NCBI RefSeq assembly: GCF_004078655.1
Contig: NZ_RZNC01000001.1
Location: forward strand, 806,001-870,000
DNA length: 64,000 nt
From: Labedella populi
Lineage (GTDB): Bacteria > Actinomycetota > Actinomycetes > Actinomycetales > Microbacteriaceae
Reading direction: 5' to 3'
Shown: in pieces, positions 35,036 through 43,294 of the stretch
Position numbering within the stretch: position 1 is the stretch's first letter
Layout of the letters: every line of letters begins with the position of its first letter
Notes under the pieces: generated by a model
Database searches by the model: none
Seen by the model: the letters and a program-made list of their open reading frames with translations, nothing else
Told to the model about the DNA's origin: nothing
Position numbers and translations under genes: made by a program

Positions 35036-36129
35036 GCGCCGGGCCGGTCGGGGTCGGCATCATCGGTGCCGGCGTCATCAGCACGCAGTACCTGGAGAAC
35101 CTCACGGTCTTCCCGGACGTCGAGGTGCGCTTCATCGCGGACCTCGACCTCGAGCGCGCAGCCGCGCAAGCCGCGGCGTTCGGCGTGCCCGCCTCCGGCA
35201 CGGTCGACGAGCTGCTCGCTGACGACGGCATCGAGATCGTCGTCAATCTGACCATCCCGCGCGTGCACGTCGAGGTCGCCCTGCAGGTGCTCCGCGCGGG
35301 CAAGCACGTGTGGAGCGAAAAACCCTTCGCGCTCGAGCGCGAGAGCGGGCGGGGGCTACTCGAGGCCGCGCATGCCGCAGGCCTCCGCGTCGCGACGGCG
35401 CCCGACACCTTCCTCGGCGCCGGCATCCAGTCGTCGCGTCGCCTCGTCGAGTCCGGCGCGATCGGGACCCCGCTGACGGCTCTGACGCTCATGCAGAGCC
35501 CGGGACCGGAGTCCTGGCACCCCAATCCCGACTTCCTCTTCCAGGAGGGCGCCGGTCCGCTCTTCGACATCGGCCCCTACTACATCACCGCGCTCGTGCA
35601 GTTCTTCGGTCCCGTGAAGCGCGTCTCGGCCGTGACCTCGAAGGCGAAGGAGAATCGGACCATCGGGTCGGGACCCCGCGCCGGAGAGACGTTCGAGGTC
35701 ACCGTCCCCACCCACGTCGCAGCGTTGCTCGAGTTCGAGAGCGGTCAGACGGCGCAGTCCGTCTACAGCTTCGACTCGAAGCTCAAGCGCACCCAGTTCG
35801 AGATCGCCGGGGTCGACGGCACACTGACGGTCCCGGACCCGAACACCTTCGACGGAGACCTGATCGTCCAGGGTGACGAGCCCGAGCCCCACACGGTCCC
35901 GGCGACGGGCTCGACGTTCTCCCGAGGAACGGGAGTCGTGGAACTCGCGCGCGCCATCCGTGCGGGCGTCCCGGAGCGTGCATCGGGCGAACTCGCCTTC
36001 CACGTGCTCGACGTCATGCAGTCGACGATCGAGGCGGGCACGAGTGGTCGGCCCGTCGATGTCGAAAGCTCCGTCTCGGTCGTGCCCCCGCTGCCGGAGG
36101 ACTGGGACCCGTCCGAGAGGACACTCTGA
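35032..36129 (+). CDS. Gfo/Idh/MocA family oxidoreductase
   Basis: A 365-residue dehydrogenase. VGVGIIGAGVISTQYLENLT gives the dinucleotide fold; IEIVVNLTIPRVHVEVALQV and GKHVWSEKPFALERESG give the catalytic Lys motif (EKP). The C-terminal half includes HPNPDFLFQEGAGPLFDIGP and YYITALVQFFGPVKRVSAVT. The GTG at 35032 overlaps the stop of the TIM-barrel gene, and the next oxidoreductase starts 2 nt after its stop, so the three are tightly coupled. It differs clearly from the minus-strand paralogue at 31708 and is probably a different step of the same pathway. Confidence 0.9.
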   Translation: MSAGPVGVGIIGAGVISTQYLENLTVFPDVEVRFIADLDLERAAAQAAAFGVPASGTVDELLADDGIEIVVNLTIPRVHVEVALQVLRAGKHVWSEKPFALERESGRGLLEAAHAAGLRVATAPDTFLGAGIQSSRRLVESGAIGTPLTALTLMQSPGPESWHPNPDFLFQEGAGPLFDIGPYYITALVQFFGPVKRVSAVTSKAKENRTIGSGPRAGETFEVTVPTHVAALLEFESGQTAQSVYSFDSKLKRTQFEIAGVDGTLTVPDPNTFDGDLIVQGDEPEPHTVPATGSTFSRGTGVVELARAIRAGVPERASGELAFHVLDVMQSTIEAGTSGRPVDVESSVSVVPPLPEDWDPSERTL

Positions 36130-36131
36130 CC

Positions 36132-37226
36132 ATGGCGTTCACCACGGGACTCGGCGTCGGCATCGTCGGCGGCGGCTTCATGGCCGAGGTGCACTCGCGA
36201 GCCGCTCGAGCGGCGGGTGCGAGGCTCGTTGCCGTGTCGTCGTCGTCGGCGGACCGGGCGGCCGCCGCCGCCGAGCGGCTCGGGATCGAGCGGGGCGTCG
36301 AGTCGCTCGACGCCCTGCTGGAGGATCCGCTCATTCAGGTCGTGCACGTCTGCACGCCCAACGCGCTGCACGCCGAGCAGGCCGAGCGTGTCATCGCGGC
36401 GGGCAAGCACGTCGTGTGCGAGAAGCCCCTCGCGACGACGGTGCCCGACGCCGCCCGGCTCGTGGCGGCCGCTGCCGCGGCCGGAGTCGTCGCGAGCGTC
36501 CCGTTCGTCTACCGGTTCCACCCGCTCGTGCGGGAGGCGCGGGCCCGCGTGGCCGCGGGGGAGAGCGGCCGGCTGCTGACATTCGCCGCCTCGTACCTGC
36601 AGGATTGGCTGCTCGAGGAGAGCGACGACAACTGGCGTGTGGACTCGGCGTCCGGAGGCCGGTCCCGTGCCTTCGCCGACATCGGCTCGCACCTCGTCGA
36701 CCTCGTCGAGTTCGTCACCGGGGACCGGGTCACGCGCGTCGCCGCGAACGCCCGCACGTTCTTCACCGAGCGCGCCGAGCACAGCGCCGTCACGACGGAG
36801 GACGCCGTCGCCGCGACGGTCGAGACGGCGTCGGGTGCGATCGGCACCCTGCTCGTCTCGCAAGTCGCCCCGGGCCGGAAGAACCGCTTGCACGTCGAGA
36901 TCGCGGGTGCCGCCGAGTCCCTCGTCTTCGATCAGGAGCAGCCGGAGACCCTGTGGCTCGGTCGGCGTTCGGGGACGACGGTGCTCCCACGCGACGCCGA
37001 CCAGCTCTCGCCCGACGCAGCGCGGCTCGTGGCCGTTCCTGCCGGTCACGCGCAGGGCTACCAGGACGCCTTCAATGCATTCGTCGTCGACTCCTACTCG
37101 GCGGTGCGCGGCGGTCGGCCGGAGGGCCTTCCCGTCTTCGCGGACGGACTCCGTGCGGCCGTCGTGACGGAGGCCGTGCTGGACGCCTCTGATGCCGGCG
37201 CCTGGGTCGACGTCCCCCAGCCCTGA
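36132..37226 (+). CDS. Gfo/Idh/MocA family oxidoreductase
   Basis: The third oxidoreductase of this family in the cluster, 364 residues. VGIVGGGFMAEVHSRAAR is the nucleotide motif, with VVHVCTPNALHAEQAERVIA and KHVVCEKPLATTVPDAARL. The substrate domain has YRFHPLVREARARV, SASGGRSRAFADIGSHLVDL and VEFVTGDRVTRVAANARTFF. The Asp and His of FADIGSHLVDL fit catalytic positions. It follows the preceding gene by 2 nt and is itself followed after 57 bp by a second TIM-barrel gene with its own GAGGAG site. Confidence 0.9.
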   Translation: MAFTTGLGVGIVGGGFMAEVHSRAARAAGARLVAVSSSSADRAAAAAERLGIERGVESLDALLEDPLIQVVHVCTPNALHAEQAERVIAAGKHVVCEKPLATTVPDAARLVAAAAAAGVVASVPFVYRFHPLVREARARVAAGESGRLLTFAASYLQDWLLEESDDNWRVDSASGGRSRAFADIGSHLVDLVEFVTGDRVTRVAANARTFFTERAEHSAVTTEDAVAATVETASGAIGTLLVSQVAPGRKNRLHVEIAGAAESLVFDQEQPETLWLGRRSGTTVLPRDADQLSPDAARLVAVPAGHAQGYQDAFNAFVVDSYSAVRGGRPEGLPVFADGLRAAVVTEAVLDASDAGAWVDVPQP

Positions 37227-37283
37227 CCGGTCCCGACGGGTCGGCGACCGCGCGGCCCGAGACATACTCATCGAGGAGATGAC

Positions 37284-38297
37284 ATGACAGAGTCCACCCA
37301 CCCCGTCACCCTGTTCACCGGCCAATGGGCCGACCTGCCGTTCGAGGAGGTCGCCCGACTCGCCTCGGAGTGGGGTTACGACGGTCTCGAGATCGCGGCG
37401 TCGGGAGACCACCTCGACCTCAAGCGCGCCGATGAGGACGACGCCTACCTGAAGAGCCGGCTCGAGATCCTCGACCGCTACGGCCTCAAGGTCTGGGCGA
37501 TCTCGAACCACCTCGGCGGCCAGGCGGTGTGCGACGATCCGATCGACTTCCGCCACCAGGCGATCCTCCGTCCGTACGTGTGGGGCGACGGCGACGCCGA
37601 AGGCGTCCGTCAGCGCGCCGCCGAGGACATGAAGCGCTCCGCCCGCGTCGCCCGCAAGCTCGGCGTCGACACGGTGGTCGGCTTCACGGGATCCAAGATC
37701 TGGCCGTACGTCGCGATGTTTCCGCCCGTCGGGGCCGATGTCATCGACGCGGGCTACGAGGACTTCGCGAATCGGTGGAACCCCATCCTCGACGTGTTCG
37801 ATGCGGAGGGCGTGCGATTCGCCCACGAAGTGCACCCGTCCGAGATCGCGTACGACCACTGGACGAGTGTCCGTACGCTCGAGGCGATCGGCCGTCGGGA
37901 GGCGTTCGGCTTCAACTGGGACCCGTCGCACATGATGTGGCAGGGTGTCGACACCGTCGGATTCATCTGGGACTTCCAGGACCGGATCTACCACGTCGAT
38001 TGCAAGGACACCCGCCTCCGCCCGAACACGGGCCGACCGGGCATCCTCGGCTCACACCTGCCGTGGGGTGACCCTCGTCGCGGGTGGGACTTCGTCTCGA
38101 CCGGGCACGGTGACGTGCCGTGGGAGGACGCGTTCCGGGCGCTCGACGCCATCGGCTACGACGGGCCCATCTCGATCGAGTGGGAGGACGCCGGCATGGA
38201 CCGGTTGCACGGCGCGAAGGAAGCGGTCGGCTACATCCGGTCGCTCCTCTGGAAGCGGCCGGAGGCCTCGTTCGACGCGGCCTTCAGCAACCAGTAA
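37284..38297 (+). CDS. Sugar phosphate isomerase/epimerase (TIM barrel)
   Basis: A 337-residue xylose-isomerase-like protein, longer than the 253-residue one at 34274. Metal-site segments are visible: WGYDGLEIAASGDHLDLKRA, KVWAISNHLGGQAVCDDPID, VRFAHEVHPSEIAYDHW, GFNWDPSHMMWQGVD, IYHVDCKDTRLR and SIEWEDAGMDRLHGAKEAV. The four expected ligands (Glu, Asp, His, Glu) are in place. A GAGGAG site is 8-13 nt before the ATG. It is the last gene of the ROK-associated plus-strand unit and is followed by a long hairpin. The substrate is unknown. Confidence 0.9.
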   Translation: MTESTHPVTLFTGQWADLPFEEVARLASEWGYDGLEIAASGDHLDLKRADEDDAYLKSRLEILDRYGLKVWAISNHLGGQAVCDDPIDFRHQAILRPYVWGDGDAEGVRQRAAEDMKRSARVARKLGVDTVVGFTGSKIWPYVAMFPPVGADVIDAGYEDFANRWNPILDVFDAEGVRFAHEVHPSEIAYDHWTSVRTLEAIGRREAFGFNWDPSHMMWQGVDTVGFIWDFQDRIYHVDCKDTRLRPNTGRPGILGSHLPWGDPRRGWDFVSTGHGDVPWEDAFRALDAIGYDGPISIEWEDAGMDRLHGAKEAVGYIRSLLWKRPEASFDAAFSNQ

Positions 38298-38314
38298 CTC
38301 TGCCGCATGCTTCC

Positions 38315-38380
38315 GATTGCGTACGCAACGGACATCCGCGGGGGGAATCCCAGGCGCCGTTGTCCGTTGCGTACGCATTC
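38315..38380. terminator. Long perfect hairpin between convergent genes
   Basis: Arms TGCGTACGCAACGGACA (38318-38334) and TGTCCGTTGCGTACGCA (38361-38377) are perfect over 17 bp, with a 26-nt loop; GA/TC pairs extend it beyond a T-T mismatch. Each arm itself contains the 10-bp palindrome TGCGTACGCA. There is no T-run. The position suggests bidirectional termination. Confidence 0.6.
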
Positions 38381-38415
38381 GCTTGTTTGGGGAGAGGCGG
38401 GAGGACGGAATCGAG

Positions 38416-39255
38416 TCAGCCGAGGGGGACCGTTCCGCGTGGCGTCTCGACGTGCAGCGTGACGTCGTGCGCCTCCGGCCAGCGGTCCATCTCGCGCGTC
38501 GGTTCCTCACCATCGTCGGTCACCTCGACCATCTCGAGAGACGCGAGCCGCCCGTCGCCGATCGCGAGAGTCACGACGTAGAGGGTCCCGTCGTCGGCGG
38601 CGAATCGGGCCGTCACGGGAAAGACGGCGTTACCGGGTACGGCGAGCGGCGCGTCGTCGGCGACGACGAACTGCACGAACGAGACCGATGGGAACCGCTC
38701 GTCAGTGAAGCTGCGCTCGCGAGCGGTCACGAGTTGCGCGCGCAACGCGGGAGCGCCGAACGCATCGGTGCGCGCGAGGAGAGCGGCGGTCAGCACGCGT
38801 ACCGGATCGGGCAGCGGCCGGTCCTCCCAGGCGAGGGCGTCGGGATCCGGCAGGGTGTGCAGGCTCCACGCGCGGTCCGCGAGGAACGTCGCGGCGGCGA
38901 AGGCCACCGAGGTCGCAGCGATCACGATCCGCGGTCTCCGGACGCCGAGTCGCACGAGACCGCGCTGCATGCGGGCGTCGACGGCCTCGCCCGCCTCCGC
39001 AAGACCGAGAGCCGCTCCCGTCGCTCCGACCGTGGTGCCGACGCGGGCCTCCATCGAAGCGAATTCGGAGCGGGCGGCCGCCCAGGTCATCGCGCCCGTG
39101 ACGGCGGCGATGGTGGTTCGGTACGCGGCGCGCCGGGCCGGACTCAGTGCTGACGGATCGATGAGGGAGAGCGCGCCGAGGGCGACGGAGGAGACGACGC
39201 CGAACTCGGCGCTGTGCGGGTCGCCGAGCCGGCGGAGGGAATCACGGAGGTCCAC
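38416..39255 (-). CDS. Hypothetical protein, possibly membrane-associated
   Basis: I do not recognise this 279-residue protein. Two Ala-rich stretches (RTTIAAVTGAMTWAAARSEF, around residues 48-66, and IVIAATSVAFAAATFLADRA, around 109-130) could be membrane helices. The C-terminal 130 residues read as a beta-rich soluble domain (FVQFVVADDAPLAVPGNAVF, GTLYVVTLAIGDGRLASLEM). The start is GTG at 39255, with TAAGCT 6 nt upstream, which fits a leaderless message. It is convergent with the TIM-barrel gene and is followed on the other side by an amino-acid permease. Confidence 0.65.
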   Translation of the reverse strand: MDLRDSLRRLGDPHSAEFGVVSSVALGALSLIDPSALSPARRAAYRTTIAAVTGAMTWAAARSEFASMEARVGTTVGATGAALGLAEAGEAVDARMQRGLVRLGVRRPRIVIAATSVAFAAATFLADRAWSLHTLPDPDALAWEDRPLPDPVRVLTAALLARTDAFGAPALRAQLVTARERSFTDERFPSVSFVQFVVADDAPLAVPGNAVFPVTARFAADDGTLYVVTLAIGDGRLASLEMVEVTDDGEEPTREMDRWPEAHDVTLHVETPRGTVPLG

Positions 39256-39305
39256 CCGTCGAGCTTAACCGCGCTCGACCGAGGCGCCGCGGCGATCGGG
39301 TCAGG

Positions 39306-40793
39306 TCACACGGGTTCCGCATGTGCGAGGCGTGAGTGGCGGCGCCCGTACAGGAGGTAGATCGCCGCTCCGATCACGAGCCAGACGAGGAATCTCACCC
39401 ACGTGAGCGTCGTGAGGTTGAGCATGAGCCAGAGGCACAGCGCGGCCGAGACGATCGGGAGCACGGGTGACCAGGGCATGCGGTAGGCGATATCGCGGTT
39501 CGGGTACTTCCGACGCAGCACGATGACGGAGATGCTCACGAGCACGAAGGCGGACAGCGTGCCGATGTTGATCATCTCCTCGAGGATGCCCACGTCGGTG
39601 AGTCCCGCGAGGAGCGCGACGACGGCGCCCGCGCCGATCTGCAGCCGGATCGGCGTGTGGCGCGTCGCGGACGTCTTGCTCCACGAGCGCGGCAGCAGGC
39701 CGTCGCGGCTCATGGAGAACAGGATGCGCGCGAGGCCGAGCAGCAGGACCATGATGACCGTCGTGAGGCCGAGCAGGATGCTGACGGAGATGACCTGGGC
39801 GGCCCAATCCGCTCCCACGGCGACGAACGCCGTCGCGAGCGACGGGGCCTCGGCCTCCGCGAGGACCGTATACGGCACCATCCCCGTCAGCACGATGCTG
39901 ACGCCGATGTAGAGGACCGTGACGATGCCGAGACCGAGGAAGATCCCGAGGGGGAGGTTCCGACGGGGGTTCTCCACCTCCTCGGCGCTCGTGGCGACGA
40001 CGTCGAAGCCGATGAACGCGAAGAAGACGATCGACGCGCCGGCGAGAAGCCCGAAGACACCGTACGTCGCGGGTTCCGCTCCCGAGAGGAATGAGAAGAG
40101 CGACTGCGCCCAGACATCCGAGTCGCCACCATCGGTCGGCTGCGACGGCGGGATGAAGGGTGAGAAGTTCTCCGGTCGGACGAAGAAGGCGCCGACGACG
40201 ATCACGAAGAGGACCGTCGCGACCTTGATGACGGTGAAGACGGAGCTCACCCGGGCGGAGAGCTTGGTCCCGAGCGCGAGGAGGGTCGTGAAGACGGCGA
40301 CGATCACGAAGGCGCCCCAGTTCACCTGGAGCCCGAACACCGGGATTTCGGGAGGGACGTTCCAGCCCCAGATCCGGAAGACCTCGTCGAGGTAGACGCC
40401 CCAGTAGCTCGCGATGACCGCCGCCGCGGTGAGCATCTCGAGGATGAGGTCCCACCCGATGATCCACGCGAGTCCCTCTCCGAGGGTCGCGTACGTGAAC
40501 GTGTAGGCGGAGCCCGCGACCGGGACGGAAGACGCGAACTCGGCGTACGCCATGATGGCGAGGGCGCACGTCACGGCCGCGAGGACGAACCCGATCGAGA
40601 TCGATGGCCCTGCGTAGTTCGCCGCGGCGTTCGCCCCCACCGAGAAGATCCCCGCCCCGACGGCGACGGCGACGCCCATGATGGCGAGATCCCACCACGT
40701 GAGCGACCGCGTGAGCGTGCGCCCCTCTGCATGCGAGTCGGCGATCGACGCCTCGATGCTCTTCGTGCGGGTGAGGGCGGAGAGAAGACCCAT
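39306..40793 (-). CDS. APC-family amino acid permease
   Basis: A 495-residue transporter with about 12 predicted helices. The first unwound helix carries DLAIMGVAVAVGAGIFSVGA, and the family landmarks YAEFASSVPVAGSAYTFTYA, GLAWIIGWDLILEML, FFAFIGFDVVATSAEEVENP and LLLGLARILFSMSRDGLLP follow. These are typical of the cationic-amino-acid/YfnA-like branch of the APC superfamily. The start at 40793 (MGLLSALTRTKSIEAS) is chosen from homologues and a GGAG-like site upstream; the frame extends 59 codons further. It is divergent from the two-component regulator gene. Confidence 0.9.
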   Translation of the reverse strand: MGLLSALTRTKSIEASIADSHAEGRTLTRSLTWWDLAIMGVAVAVGAGIFSVGANAAANYAGPSISIGFVLAAVTCALAIMAYAEFASSVPVAGSAYTFTYATLGEGLAWIIGWDLILEMLTAAAVIASYWGVYLDEVFRIWGWNVPPEIPVFGLQVNWGAFVIVAVFTTLLALGTKLSARVSSVFTVIKVATVLFVIVVGAFFVRPENFSPFIPPSQPTDGGDSDVWAQSLFSFLSGAEPATYGVFGLLAGASIVFFAFIGFDVVATSAEEVENPRRNLPLGIFLGLGIVTVLYIGVSIVLTGMVPYTVLAEAEAPSLATAFVAVGADWAAQVISVSILLGLTTVIMVLLLGLARILFSMSRDGLLPRSWSKTSATRHTPIRLQIGAGAVVALLAGLTDVGILEEMINIGTLSAFVLVSISVIVLRRKYPNRDIAYRMPWSPVLPIVSAALCLWLMLNLTTLTWVRFLVWLVIGAAIYLLYGRRHSRLAHAEPV

Positions 40794-40930
40794 GGTGGTG
40801 CTCCTTCGACGAGAGGGGCCGCTGACGCTCCATTCTCGTCCGACGGGGCGGCGAACGCCCAGCCCGATCCTCCGGCGGGCGCTCACGCCACCCATAGCCG
40901 CCACAAAGGTCGATCCTGATAATGAGGAGC

Positions 40931-41677
40931 ATGACGCCTTCCGGCCGCACCCCCGCCCGCCCCGCCCCACTCACGAAACCCGACGGGTCGCCCATCCGCG
41001 TGCTCGTCGTGGATGACGAGCAGAGCCTCACCGACCTCCTCCGCATGGCGCTGCGCTACGAGGGATGGGACGTCCGGACCGCGGCGGACGGCCACGCGGC
41101 GCTCGGGATCGTGCGGGAGTTCCGTCCCGATGCGCTCGTGCTCGACGTCATGATGCCGGGCCTCGACGGCCTCGAGGTTCTCCACCGCTTGCGCGCTCAG
41201 AACGACGACACCCCCGTGCTCTTCCTCACGGCGAAGGACTCCCTCGATGATCGCCTCGCCGGACTGACGGCCGGTGGTGACGACTACGTCACGAAACCCT
41301 TCAGCCTCGAGGAGGTCGTCGCCCGGCTGCGCGGGCTGATCCGGAGGACGGCGCTCGTGTCGGCGGCGAACTCGCCCATCATCACCGTCGGGGACCTCGA
41401 ACTCAATGAGGACAGCTACGAGGTGCATCGTTCGGGCTCGCAGATTGACCTCACGGCCACCGAATTCGAACTGCTCCGGTACCTCATGCGCAATCCGCGG
41501 CGGGTGCTCAGCAAGCCGCAGATCCTCGACCGGGTCTGGAGCTACGACTTCGACGGCCGGGCGAGCGTGGTGGAGCTCTACATCTCCTACCTCCGCAAGA
41601 AGATCGACGCGGGACGTGAGCCGATGATCCACACCGTTCGCGGGGCCGGGTACATGATCAAGGCCGCCGGCTCGTGA
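40931..41677 (+). CDS. OmpR/PhoB-family response regulator
   Basis: A 248-residue regulator. The receiver domain has IRVLVVDDEQSLTDLLRMAL, the phospho-acceptor Asp72 in ALVLDVMMPGLDG, VLFLTAKDS and DDYVTKPFSLEEVVARLRGL. The winged-helix output domain ends VVELYISYLRKKIDAG, then HTVRGAGYMIKAA. ATG 40931 is chosen over ATG 40922 because GATAAT (40918-40923) lies 7 nt before it, a strong -10 for a leaderless transcript. The stop overlaps the sensor-kinase start (GTGA), so the pair is translationally coupled. Confidence 0.93.
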   Translation: MTPSGRTPARPAPLTKPDGSPIRVLVVDDEQSLTDLLRMALRYEGWDVRTAADGHAALGIVREFRPDALVLDVMMPGLDGLEVLHRLRAQNDDTPVLFLTAKDSLDDRLAGLTAGGDDYVTKPFSLEEVVARLRGLIRRTALVSAANSPIITVGDLELNEDSYEVHRSGSQIDLTATEFELLRYLMRNPRRVLSKPQILDRVWSYDFDGRASVVELYISYLRKKIDAGREPMIHTVRGAGYMIKAAGS

Positions 41678-43242
41678 ACAGGGGAGCCCTCGGAGGCTGG
41701 TCGCTCCGCCGCCGGCTCACGATGGCGACCGTGGTCCTCATCGCGATCGCCGCGCTCGTGATCGGCGTCGTGAGCATCCTCAGCGTCCGCGGGATCCTCA
41801 CTCAGCGGCTCGACTCGGAACTCGCGGCCGCGAGCGAACGTGCGTCGAGGGCTCCGACGGGCTATCGCTCGTACCCGCCTCCGGGAGAGTTGGACGACGA
41901 GCCGGGGCCCGGTCAGATCATCGGCATCCTCGGTCAGTCGACCGGAACCCTCGGGGTGGAGATCGAGAACGGTGTCGTGACCTACGCCGGGTACCTCGAC
42001 GAACAGGGGACCCGCCGGGACATCGATGGGGGCGTGGCCGCTGCGCTCGCCCTGCAGACGAGGACCGGTGCCCCGACGACGGTCGACGTCGGTGCTGAGG
42101 GTCTCGGCCGCTATCGGGTCGTCGCCGTTGAGACGGAGGACGGTTCGGTTCTCGTGGTCGGACTGCCGATGGCGTCGCTCGAGCAGACGGTGACCCAATT
42201 GATCTGGATCGTCGTCGCCGTGACGATCGGCGGAATCGCGCTCGCTACGGTCGTCGCCTATCTGATCGTGCGTGCGAGCGTCCGACCGCTCGAACGGGTC
42301 GCCCAGACCGCTGCGGCCGTGTCGACTCTTCCGCTCGAACGCGGCGACGTGCCACTGTCCGTGCGCGTGCCGGACGAAGACGCGGACGAGCGGACCGAGG
42401 TCGGGCGCGTCGGCGCCGCGTTCAACCGCATGCTCGGGCACGTCGGCGGTGCGCTCTCGGCGCGGCAGGCGAGCGAGGACAAGGTTCGCCGGTTCGTGTC
42501 GGACGCGAGCCACGAATTGCGCACGCCCCTCGCGTCGATCCGGGGCTACGCCGAGTTGACCCGGATGTCTCCGGAGGAGCTTCCGTCCGACGCGACCTAT
42601 GCCCTCGGACGCATCGAGTCTGAGGCCCGCCGGATGACCACGATCGTCGAGGACCTCCTCCTCCTCGCCCGACTCGACGAGGGCCGAGCGCTCGAGAGCG
42701 AGCCGGTGGATGTACGCACCCTCGTCGTCGATGCCGTCAACGATGCACGGGTGTCCTCCGCCGATCACGAGTGGTCGGTCGAGCTGCCGCCGGAGGATGA
42801 GCCGACGATCGTCTGTGGCGACGCCTCCCGGTTGTTCCAGGTCGTCACGAACCTGCTCGCGAACGCACGAGTGCACACTCCCGCCGGAACGCGGGTGGCG
42901 ACGACACTGCGGGTCCTCCGGGGACCGGCGGTGATGGTGGGAGCCGCGGCCGGAGCCGGTGGACCGGCGGCCGGGCGGCTCGAGATCGCCGTGACCGACG
43001 ACGGCCCGGGGATCGCCCCCGAGATCCGCGAGCGGGTCTTCGAGCGCTTCGTCCGCGGTGACAGCTCGCGCTCCCGCGCGACGGGCAGCACAGGACTCGG
43101 GCTCGCGATCGTCCAGGCCGTGACCGAGGTGCACGGGGGTTCGGTCGCGGTGGAGAGTGCCCCCGGCCGTACCCGCTTCACCGTCGAATTGCCGCTGTCG
43201 GAACTCGCGAGCGACGCCACGGCCCGTCCGGCCGCCGTCTGA
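41674..43242 (+). CDS. Membrane sensor histidine kinase
   Basis: A 522-residue HisKA-type kinase paired with the preceding regulator. Helix 1 is about residues 17-37 and helix 2 about 172-195, which leaves an extracytoplasmic sensor of about 130 residues. A HAMP linker follows (ASVRPLERVAQTAAAVSTL). The dimerisation helix carries the phospho-accepting His280 in SDASHELRTPLASIRGYAEL. The ATPase domain shows QVVTNLLANARVHTP (N box), VTDDGPGIAPEIRERVFERF (G1/F boxes) and STGLGLAIVQAV (G2). The GTG start overlaps the regulator's stop. The signal is unknown. Confidence 0.93.
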   Translation: MNRGALGGWSLRRRLTMATVVLIAIAALVIGVVSILSVRGILTQRLDSELAAASERASRAPTGYRSYPPPGELDDEPGPGQIIGILGQSTGTLGVEIENGVVTYAGYLDEQGTRRDIDGGVAAALALQTRTGAPTTVDVGAEGLGRYRVVAVETEDGSVLVVGLPMASLEQTVTQLIWIVVAVTIGGIALATVVAYLIVRASVRPLERVAQTAAAVSTLPLERGDVPLSVRVPDEDADERTEVGRVGAAFNRMLGHVGGALSARQASEDKVRRFVSDASHELRTPLASIRGYAELTRMSPEELPSDATYALGRIESEARRMTTIVEDLLLLARLDEGRALESEPVDVRTLVVDAVNDARVSSADHEWSVELPPEDEPTIVCGDASRLFQVVTNLLANARVHTPAGTRVATTLRVLRGPAVMVGAAAGAGGPAAGRLEIAVTDDGPGIAPEIRERVFERFVRGDSSRSRATGSTGLGLAIVQAVTEVHGGSVAVESAPGRTRFTVELPLSELASDATARPAAV

Positions 43243-43294
43243 CGTCCGGCCGCCGTCTGGCGTTAGGCCGCATGGGCCGGTCGGAGGGCGGGCG

